From JAJPHJ01 sp035622315 (GTDB taxonomy: Bacteria; Vulcanimicrobiota; Vulcanimicrobiia; Eremiobacterales; Eremiobacteraceae), in contig DASPVP010000054.1 of the NCBI GenBank assembly GCA_035622315.1, positions 1-5,509 on the forward strand: a DNA stretch of 5,509 nt, in the 5' to 3' direction. Position numbers and translations under genes: made by a program. Each line of letters starts with the position of its first letter. Position 1 is the first letter of the stretch. The notes under the pieces were generated by a model that saw nothing but the letters and a program-made list of their open reading frames with translations, was not told the origin of the DNA and made no database searches. Below are positions 1 to 4,075 of the stretch, one piece after another.

Positions 1-276
1 GTTCTTGATGTAGTCGGCGTGGCCAGGAGCATCCACGTGGCTGTAGTGGCGGTTTTTGGTCTCGTACTCCGCGTGATACAGCTGGATCGTGATGCCGCGC
101 TCTTTCTCTTCAGGCGCGTTATCGATCTGGTCCACGATGAGCTTCTTGGTCCCTGTGCCCGCATCGGCCAGCACCTTCGTGATGGCCGCCGTCAGGGTCG
201 TCTTGCCGTGGTCCACGTGACCGATCGTGCCGATGTTCACGTGCGGTTTCGTCCGCTCGAATTTCTGCTTTGCCAT
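1..276 (-). CDS. tuf: Elongation factor Tu, N-terminal 92 residues (3' end of gene outside window)
   Basis: EF-Tu is the GTPase that delivers aminoacyl-tRNA to the ribosomal A site in the cytoplasm. The reading frame runs off the left edge, so only the start of the G domain is seen. Visible landmarks are the N-terminus MAKQKFERTKPHVNIGTIGH, the P-loop GHVDHGKT (residues 19-26), the switch I region DQIDNAPEEKERGITI (49-64, with the Mg-binding Thr at 63) and the G3 motif DAPGH (82-86). His86 corresponds to the catalytic His84 of E. coli. The ATG is supported by homology and by the Shine-Dalgarno sequence AAGGAAG at 279-285. Residue 83 is Ala where E. coli has the reactive Cys81; actinobacterial EF-Tu also has Ala here. 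Residues 65-69 (QLYHA) differ from the usual N-x-[AS]-H-V. The gene lies downstream of tRNA-Thr and tRNA-Arg and is probably co-transcribed with them. Identity is essentially certain. Confidence 0.97.
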   Translation of the reverse strand, partial: MAKQKFERTKPHVNIGTIGHVDHGKTTLTAAITKVLADAGTGTKKLIVDQIDNAPEEKERGITIQLYHAEYETKNRHYSHVDAPGHADYIKN

Positions 277-278
277 TT

Positions 279-285
279 CTTCCTT
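279..285 (-). promoter_or_regulatory. Ribosome binding site of tuf
   Basis: On the minus strand AAGGAAG lies just upstream of the tuf ATG (AAGGA with a 4-nt spacer). It fits a Shine-Dalgarno sequence and supports the start at 276. Confidence 0.75.
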
Positions 286-293
286 GGATTTGG

Positions 294-313
294 GGCGGAC
301 TCAGCGTTCCGCC
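294..313 (-). promoter_or_regulatory. Leader hairpin just upstream of the tuf ribosome binding site
   Basis: GGCGGA pairs with TCCGCC around an 8-nt loop in the tuf mRNA leader. The hairpin ends 8 nt before the Shine-Dalgarno sequence. Read on the plus strand, the same hairpin is followed by GC and six T (316-321), which resembles an intrinsic terminator pointing away from tuf. The pairing is seen directly; any function is inference. Confidence 0.4.
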
Positions 314-341
314 GCTTTTTTGGGGCTCAGACAAGCTAATG

Positions 342-365
342 CACACCCCGGAGTTCCGGAGTGTG
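342..365 (-). promoter_or_regulatory. Stem-loop between tRNA-Arg and tuf
   Basis: On the minus strand CACAC-T-CCGG-AACT-CCGG-G-GTGTG folds into a 10-bp stem with one T.G wobble and a 4-nt loop. It starts 13 nt after the 3' end of tRNA-Arg. No U-tract follows in the tuf direction, so it is not a canonical terminator. A role in processing the tRNA-tuf precursor or protecting the tuf 5' end is plausible but inferred. Confidence 0.5.
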
Positions 366-378
366 GAACATAAAACTT

Positions 379-452
379 CGCGCCCGAGAGGACTTGAACC
401 TCCAACCTACGGCTTAGGAGTCCATTGCTCTATCCAATTGAGCTACGGGCGC
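379..452 (-). tRNA. tRNA-Arg (anticodon CCU)
   Basis: A full cloverleaf of 74 nt: acceptor GCGCCCG/CGGGCGC (7 perfect pairs), D stem GCTC/GAGC, anticodon loop CTCCTAA (anticodon CCT, reading AGG) and T arm GGAGG-TTCAAGT-CCTCT. The discriminator is G and no CCA is encoded. The anticodon stem ATGGA/GCCGT is weak: position 28-42 is a U.G wobble and 31-39, which closes the loop, is an A.G mismatch. It lies 13 nt after tRNA-Thr and 102 nt before tuf, so a shared transcript is likely. Confidence 0.93.
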
Positions 453-465
453 ACGGAAGTTTGTT

Positions 466-537
466 AGCCCCCGGCGGGGATTGAACCCGCGGCCTCGTCC
501 TTACCAAGGACGCGCTCTACCACTGAGCTACAAGGGC
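466..537 (-). tRNA. tRNA-Thr (anticodon GGU)
   Basis: A cloverleaf of 72 nt: acceptor GCCCTTG/CGGGGGC, D stem GCTC/GAGC, anticodon stem CGTCC/GGACG with loop TTGGTAA (anticodon GGT, reading ACC/ACU) and T arm GCGGG-TTCAATC-CCCGC. The acceptor stem has two consecutive U.G wobbles at 5-68 and 6-67. The discriminator is U and no CCA is encoded. It is the first gene after the promoter at 560-588 and is followed by tRNA-Arg and tuf. A tRNA-Thr ahead of tuf is also found in the E. coli tRNA-tufB unit. Confidence 0.95.
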
Positions 538-559
538 GCTTCCCAGCCGAACGCTTACC

Positions 560-588
560 ATACTATCGGAAGGCCGCGGCGCTTGCAA
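560..588 (-). promoter_or_regulatory. Sigma70-type promoter of the tRNA-Thr/tRNA-Arg/tuf unit
   Basis: On the minus strand the -35 box TTGCAA (583-588) is separated by exactly 17 nt from the -10 box TAGTAT (560-565). Both boxes match the housekeeping consensus well. Transcription would begin about 15 nt before the 5' end of tRNA-Thr, as expected for a stable-RNA promoter. The position just ahead of the tRNAs and after the small-ORF pair makes it the likely main promoter for tuf. Confidence 0.75.
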
Positions 589-636
589 GAGCAACGGCAT
601 GGCTCGTGCAGCCGAACGTCGCCTCCTGCGACACAA

Positions 637-650
637 GTCGCCGCGGCGAC
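637..650 (-). terminator. Possible weak terminator hairpin after the small membrane-protein genes
   Basis: GTCGCCGCGGCGAC is a perfect 14-nt palindrome starting 5 nt after the stop codon of the 58-residue protein. On the minus strand it is followed by TTGTGT. The U-tract is poor, and a 14-nt perfect palindrome must open its centre to form a loop. It may end the upstream unit before the tRNA promoter, but it could be incidental. Confidence 0.3.
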
Positions 651-655
651 AGAGA

Positions 656-832
656 TCAACGCCTCTCGATCGCGTCTCCGACCTGGCGAGCAGCACCCTC
701 CACAGCTTGCTCGCCCCGTCCGAACAGACCCAATATCCAGCGAATCGTCGCGATGAAGCCGATGATCGCGAACACTAAGATCACGACGCCGGTCCAGGCG
801 GCTGCGTGCATGAGATGGACTAGCCAATCCAC
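656..832 (-). CDS. Small single-pass membrane protein, 58 aa, unknown function
   Basis: I do not recognise a family. The frame starts with GTG (MDWLVHLMHAAAW...) and ends with TGA. The start is well supported: a strong Shine-Dalgarno AAGGAGGAG (838-846) lies just upstream, and an in-frame TAA 15 nt before the GTG leaves no room for an earlier start. Residues 12-36 form a hydrophobic segment (WTGVVILVFAIIGFIATIRW), with Arg31 near its end. A short amphipathic, charged tail follows (GEQAVEGAARQVGDAIERR). The layout suggests one membrane helix plus a helix lying on the membrane or in the cytoplasm. It follows the 50-residue membrane protein by only 20 nt, so the two are probably translated from one mRNA. 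The next feature downstream is the tRNA-tuf promoter. That this is a real gene is fairly likely; its role is unknown. Confidence 0.72.
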   Translation of the reverse strand: MDWLVHLMHAAAWTGVVILVFAIIGFIATIRWILGLFGRGEQAVEGAARQVGDAIERR

Positions 833-837
833 AGCTT

Positions 838-846
838 CTCCTCCTT
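838..846 (-). promoter_or_regulatory. Strong ribosome binding site of the 58-aa membrane protein
   Basis: AAGGAGGAG on the minus strand, 5 nt before the GTG at 832, is the best Shine-Dalgarno sequence in the window. It decides the start codon and is the main argument that this very short frame is translated. Confidence 0.75.
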
Positions 847-852
847 AGTACT

Positions 853-1005
853 TCACTCTCGAGGGTCGGGTCCCGTTTCGTCGGCCTCTTTGCGCCGCAA
901 CCATTTCGGCAGCCAGCGATTGGGCAGGAACGGGATGACAAACGGTAAGCTCAGCACGATCAGAATCGCGGCGAGCTCCGCGCCGAGTCGAGCATTCTCC
1001 GACAT
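853..1005 (-). CDS. Small membrane protein, 50 aa, unknown function
   Basis: An ATG frame (MSENARLGAELAAILIV...) ending in TGA; no known family recognised. Residues 8-30 are hydrophobic (GAELAAILIVLSLPFVIPFL) and two Pro residues break the helix near its end. A short Trp- and Arg/Lys-rich stretch follows (NRWLPKWLRRKE), then an acidic, polar tail. Basic and aromatic residues just after a membrane segment fit a protein with its C-terminus in the cytoplasm. No clear Shine-Dalgarno precedes the ATG. It starts 54 nt after the glycosyltransferase stop and is followed 20 nt later by the 58-residue membrane protein, so all three could be one transcript. The membrane-protein-like composition and the tandem arrangement support a real gene, less firmly than for its neighbour. 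Confidence 0.62.
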   Translation of the reverse strand: MSENARLGAELAAILIVLSLPFVIPFLPNRWLPKWLRRKEADETGPDPRE

Positions 1006-1020
1006 GCAGTGAGATTCGTC

Positions 1021-1038
1021 GGCGCGCCACGTCGCGCC
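1021..1038 (-). repeat. GC-rich hairpin between glycosyltransferase and small membrane-protein genes
   Basis: GGCGCG and CGCGCC pair around a 6-nt loop in the 54-nt gap after the glycosyltransferase stop codon. No U-tract follows, so it is not a standard intrinsic terminator. It could reduce read-through or stabilise an mRNA end, or it may reflect local GC content only. Confidence 0.35.
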
Positions 1039-1059
1039 TCGAAGCGCTCGCGACCGCTT

Positions 1060-2322
1060 TCAGGCGCTCGCCGACTCCCGGGACTCCTCAGGCTGTACCC
1101 CGACGACGCGATCGAGCAACCTTGCAAAGCGTTGCGCCACTGCTGTTGGCGTCAGCAGGTTCGCGTCCGCGTTCGTCTGCGGACCGTAGCGCCCCGCGCT
1201 GAACAACGCGTAGCAATCCTCGATCGCGCGCGCGCACGACGCCCGGTCGCTCGCGTAAAAACCCAGATTGTTGCGCGCGATGAACTCCTCGACTTCACTT
1301 GCGGCCGGCCCGATACCGAGCACCCAACGTCGCGCCCCAGCGTATTCGAAGAGCTTGCTTGGCAGCCACAGCCGTCGCAGCTCGCCCTCCACTTCGAATA
1401 AGGATACGAGCACAGCAGCGCGCCGCTCGCCACACATCACCGCATGCCGATCGACACACCCGTGCAAGCGGACGATGTCGACGACGTTCGCACGTCGCGC
1501 CGATGCCATCACTTGATCGCCGCTCTGACCGTAGTAATGGAAGCGCGCCGCTCGGCCCGCGGCCGACCCCGCCGCGCGCATCTGCGAGATAACGTCGAAG
1601 AGGAGATCGGGCGACGAGTGCCCGGAATAGAACGAACCCGCGTAGCAGATCCCGAATTCGGAAGGCGCAGTGTCGGGCACCGAACGCCAGGCGTCCACGT
1701 CGCAGGCGAACGGAATCGTCTTGATATAGGGGGCCTGCGCTCCATGGATCCTGCGCAGTGCTTGGGCAAAACTCGGCTTGCAACACGTGATCGCTGCCGC
1801 ATGCCGCGCGGCGAGGCGCTCGACATGGCGCCCCAGGCGGCTGCGCAAGCTCTTCGAGCGAGCGATGCCGTTGCCGCTCCAGAGGTCCTGATAGTCAGCG
1901 ATCCATGGCACGCGCCACTTGTTCGACAAGTGCCAACCGATGAAGTGTCCGGCGCTTGGGAAGTACGAAGTCATCACCGCGTCGTAGCGTTCGCCAGAGC
2001 GCAGCGCCGCATTGATGGCGACGGGAACCCACCAGATCGATTGGTCTGGAAACGAGGAGATGTTGAGCGCGAGCCGGACCAACCACTTGAACGGCAACCC
2101 GCCGTCGAGCGCGTGATACCATTGCCGGGCGCTCAACCAGCCTTGTGGCGCCTTGTGGGTGCGGATGACGCGCGCCGCGGGCACCGGATCTTCGCGTGGA
2201 CGAGACAGCACCGAAACCTCCCAACCGAACTTCGGGAGGTTGCTCGCGACCTGTCCTAGCCGGACGGCTGCGGCCGTCGGCTCAGGTGGAAAGTGGTAGG
2301 CAACGAGCAGTAGTTTCGGCAC
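1060..2322 (-). CDS. GT-B fold glycosyltransferase (GT4-like), 420 aa
   Basis: Probably transfers a sugar from a nucleotide donor to a glycan or lipid-linked acceptor on the cytoplasmic side; donor and acceptor cannot be read from the sequence. The N-terminal Rossmann domain opens with MPKLLLVAYHFPPEPTAAAV, the typical start of GT4-like N-terminal domains, followed by GWEVSVLSRP (33-42). The acceptor half holds TSYFPSAGHFIGW (118-130) and VPWIADYQDLW (138-148). The donor half begins around FGICYAGSFYSG (223-234) and contains FHYYGQSGD (261-269), RLHGCVDR (285-292) and PSKLFEYAGAR (321-331), with Lys323 and Glu326 in the usual donor-binding region and Glu343/Glu345 just after. Length is normal for the family. 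The start is GTG with no clear Shine-Dalgarno; the family N-terminus fits it exactly. No other polysaccharide gene is visible, so this looks like an isolated transferase. It is divergent from the beta-lactamase-fold gene. Confidence 0.88.
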   Translation of the reverse strand: MPKLLLVAYHFPPEPTAAAVRLGQVASNLPKFGWEVSVLSRPREDPVPAARVIRTHKAPQGWLSARQWYHALDGGLPFKWLVRLALNISSFPDQSIWWVPVAINAALRSGERYDAVMTSYFPSAGHFIGWHLSNKWRVPWIADYQDLWSGNGIARSKSLRSRLGRHVERLAARHAAAITCCKPSFAQALRRIHGAQAPYIKTIPFACDVDAWRSVPDTAPSEFGICYAGSFYSGHSSPDLLFDVISQMRAAGSAAGRAARFHYYGQSGDQVMASARRANVVDIVRLHGCVDRHAVMCGERRAAVLVSLFEVEGELRRLWLPSKLFEYAGARRWVLGIGPAASEVEEFIARNNLGFYASDRASCARAIEDCYALFSAGRYGPQTNADANLLTPTAVAQRFARLLDRVVGVQPEESRESASA

Positions 2323-2343
2323 AATGACGCAATCGGCTCAGTG

Positions 2344-2371
2344 TATATAAGGATACGAGAGCGAGCCACAA
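2344..2371 (-). promoter_or_regulatory. Candidate promoter of the glycosyltransferase gene
   Basis: On the minus strand TTGTGG (2366-2371) and TATATA (2344-2349) are spaced by 16 nt and would give a leader of about 15 nt before the GTG at 2322. The -10 box is good, the -35 box matches only in its first three bases. TATATA is self-complementary, so it could also serve the plus-strand gene, but no -35 box at the right distance was seen there. Confidence 0.4.
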
Positions 2372-2386
2372 CTTCGTTCGATGCGG

Positions 2387-2413
2387 TCGCGACCCTTTGG
2401 TCCAAGGTCGCGA
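2387..2413. repeat. 27-nt nested inverted repeat in the divergent intergenic region
   Basis: TCGCGACC (2387-2394) and GGTCGCGA (2406-2413) form a perfect 8-bp inverted repeat around 11 nt. The spacer itself contains TTGG-T-CCAA. The first arm also belongs to the 10-bp palindrome GGTCGCGACC (2385-2394). The element lies between the two divergent start codons, 65 nt upstream of the one and 56 nt from the other. It could be a regulator binding site or an mRNA leader hairpin for the plus-strand gene. The symmetry is seen directly; the role is inferred. Confidence 0.55.
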
Positions 2414-2468
2414 GCCTCGGACGCCGTCCCACAAGTGTAACGGGGGCGGCCCTCCGAACCTGCGTTTG

Positions 2469-3860
2469 ATGTTGCAAGTAGTGAAGAGATTGTTCCTCAT
2501 CGGAGCGCTCGCCGCTGGCATGCTTGACGGCTGTGCGCCCAAGCCGCAAAGCCTGCCGATAACGCACTCGCTCTCGATCCAGACTTCGAAAGAACCCGGC
2601 CAAGAAGTTGATCGATTGGCCGAATCTGTCGTCATCCATCAGGGATTGCCAGGGCTTTCCTTTGCGATAGCGCGTCGGGGCAAGATCGTCTACGCGGGTG
2701 GAGTAGGCTACGAAGCACCTGGCGGTCGCGCGGTTGCAGGGCCCAACAGCATCTACGACATCGGGTCGATCTCGAAGCAGTTCACGGCGGCGGCGATCCT
2801 CCAGCTGCGAAATCGGCGAAAGTTGACGCTGGACGAACGCATCGCCAAATACTTTCCCGACTACAGCCACGCCGACGGTATCACGATTCTCGACCTGCTC
2901 ACCCAAAAGTCCGGCATCCCCGATTACCTCTACCTCCCAGGGTATCAGCCCGACTTCACCCCGGGGCAGATCGTGCAGTTGGTCGACACCGCTCCCCTCA
3001 CAACAAGGCCAGGGACGCGTTTCGAATACAGCAACACTAACTACGTCATGCTCGGGAGCATCGCGAGCACGGCTGCCGGCCAAGAGCTTTCACAGTACTT
3101 CACGCAACACATGTTTGAGCCGCTCGGATTACACGACACTGCGCCCTGTGCATACGTGACCGCGGCCAATCTCGCTGATGCCGGCATTTGTTCGAGTGCC
3201 GTCGATCTCGCGACGTGGGATATGGCGCTGCTTAGCGGCAAAGTGTTGGACGCCACGACACTCGCGCAGATGTTCACGCCTGCGCCACACGGTGACGAGG
3301 CGACGATCGGCTACGGCTATGGCGTCCGCGTCGGCAACCTGCTGGGATTTCGTGAGATCTTTCATCGCGGGGAGTTTGGCGACTACTCTGGCCTCAATGC
3401 GATGTTCCCCGATCAGCAGTTCGCGATCGTACTCCTCTCGCCCAGCGCGAGTTTTCAAGGGGACTATTTGGCCGAACGGATTCTCGGGCTCTACTATCCA
3501 GAGGCACTCAGATATCGCGAGAAGCCGGTGCCGATGACGGAGCGAGACAAAGCGACGCAGAGTCTTGCTGAAGCCCTATGGCGCGCTATTGCGACCGGCG
3601 ACACGGGCCACATAGAGGAGCAGGTACACTTCACGTCTGGGCAGCTCAATCGCATCGGCAGCGGCGCTTTTGACGACTTAGTGACGCAAAGCCGCGGCTT
3701 CGGTGCGCTGCGCTCGTTCCAGATGCTAGCAAAGGATTCACGCTACCTTGGTTCGCTCTACACCTACCGCTTACGATTCGATCGGGCGGTGGTCCAAATG
3801 CGGCTCGGTACGCGGCCTGATGGTACGGTTTGGGACGTGGCGTTAGAGCGCGAAGATTAG
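2469..3860 (+). CDS. Serine beta-lactamase-family hydrolase (class C/esterase fold), probable lipoprotein, 463 aa
   Basis: A member of the family that includes AmpC-type beta-lactamases, D-aminopeptidases, DD-peptidases and EstB-like esterases. The catalytic triad of motifs is present: SISK (Ser100 nucleophile, Lys103) in YDIGSISKQFTAAAILQL, YSN (Tyr187) in FEYSNTNYVMLGSIA, and HRG (299-301) in place of the KTG of true beta-lactamases. HxG is common in the esterase/peptidase branches, so resistance to beta-lactams should not be assumed. The N-terminus has a basic start, a hydrophobic core (LFLIGALAAGML) and Cys22 in LDGC. This is a lipobox with an unusual Asp at -2, suggesting export and lipid anchoring. 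Residues about 350-463, after the hydrolase fold, form an extra C-terminal domain I do not recognise. The ATG at 2469 is chosen because it gives the signal peptide; no good Shine-Dalgarno is visible, and GTG at 2481 is an alternative. It converges on the acylase/tRNA-Gly unit. Confidence 0.9.
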   Translation: MLQVVKRLFLIGALAAGMLDGCAPKPQSLPITHSLSIQTSKEPGQEVDRLAESVVIHQGLPGLSFAIARRGKIVYAGGVGYEAPGGRAVAGPNSIYDIGSISKQFTAAAILQLRNRRKLTLDERIAKYFPDYSHADGITILDLLTQKSGIPDYLYLPGYQPDFTPGQIVQLVDTAPLTTRPGTRFEYSNTNYVMLGSIASTAAGQELSQYFTQHMFEPLGLHDTAPCAYVTAANLADAGICSSAVDLATWDMALLSGKVLDATTLAQMFTPAPHGDEATIGYGYGVRVGNLLGFREIFHRGEFGDYSGLNAMFPDQQFAIVLLSPSASFQGDYLAERILGLYYPEALRYREKPVPMTERDKATQSLAEALWRAIATGDTGHIEEQVHFTSGQLNRIGSGAFDDLVTQSRGFGALRSFQMLAKDSRYLGSLYTYRLRFDRAVVQMRLGTRPDGTVWDVALERED

Positions 3861-3885
3861 TCGCGGAAACGGCAGAATAGCGCTG

Positions 3886-3935
3886 AAAAAAACACGCGCC
3901 CTGACGCGAAGCAGTACGCTGCAACAGACGGGCGC
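3886..3935 (-). terminator. Intrinsic terminator of the acylase/tRNA-Gly unit
   Basis: On the minus strand GCGCCC (3930-3935) pairs with GGGCGC (3896-3901). A second hairpin, GCAG-CGTA-CTGC, is nested in the loop. After the stem come GTG and seven T (3886-3892). It lies about 60 nt past the 3' end of tRNA-Gly. On the plus strand no T-run follows, so it serves the minus-strand unit only. It ends 25 nt from the stop codon of the convergent hydrolase gene. The 6-bp stem with a long loop is modest, but the U-tract is good. Confidence 0.62.
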
Positions 3936-3993
3936 TCGACGAACTGAATCGGATATTCTTGACGTTCAGGTTTACGAACTATTAGCGGGCGTG

Positions 3994-4069
3994 TGGAGCG
4001 GGAGACGGGTCTCGAACCCGCAACATCCAGCTTGGAAGGCTAGCGCTCTACCAATTGAGCTACTCCCGC
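3994..4069 (-). tRNA. tRNA-Gly (anticodon UCC), CCA encoded
   Basis: A cloverleaf of 76 nt: acceptor GCGGGAG/CTCCCGC, D stem GCTC/GAGC, anticodon stem CTAGC/GCTGG with loop CTTCCAA (anticodon TCC, reading GGA/GGG) and T arm GCGGG-TTCGAGA-CCCGT. The discriminator U is followed by a genomic CCA, unlike the other two tRNAs here. Its 5' end is only 6 nt from the stop codon of the penicillin-acylase-family gene, and a terminator follows at 3886-3935. I saw no convincing separate promoter, so it is probably cut from the acylase transcript. Confidence 0.95.
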
Positions 4070-4075
4070 CCGCTC

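Noticed and set aside
606..848. Open frame of 80 codons on the plus strand
   Set aside because: Antisense shadow of the 58-residue membrane protein, without a ribosome binding site or recognisable features.
555..941. Open frame of 128 codons on the minus strand over the small-ORF region
   Set aside because: Its translation is Arg/Cys-rich and protein-unlike, it runs into the tRNA promoter, and it is out of frame with the two small frames that have hydrophobic segments and, for one, a strong ribosome binding site.
1021..1028. Eight-base palindrome GGCGCGCC
   Set aside because: A GC-only octamer is expected by chance in this base composition; only the larger hairpin of which it is a part was listed.
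1444..2259. Open frame of 271 codons on the plus strand
   Set aside because: It lies wholly inside and antisense to the glycosyltransferase gene, is Arg/Asp/Pro-rich with no recognisable domain, and is what high-GC third positions of the opposite strand produce.
2344..2349. TATATA as the -10 box of the plus-strand hydrolase
   Set aside because: No -35 hexamer at 16-18 nt was found on that strand, and the leader would be over 100 nt; the minus-strand assignment fits better.
2397..2468. N-terminal extension of the beta-lactamase-fold protein from a TTG at 2397
   Set aside because: It would put 24 polar residues before the signal peptide and the TTG falls within the palindrome; the ATG at 2469 gives a normal lipoprotein-type N-terminus.
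2256..3083. Open frame of 275 codons on the minus strand
   Set aside because: It runs antisense through the signal peptide and catalytic motifs of the beta-lactamase-fold gene and shows no domain or ribosome binding site.
3896..3935. The convergent hairpin as a terminator for the hydrolase on the plus strand
   Set aside because: The stem is followed by TCGACGAACTG with no T-run in that direction, so only the minus-strand role is supported.
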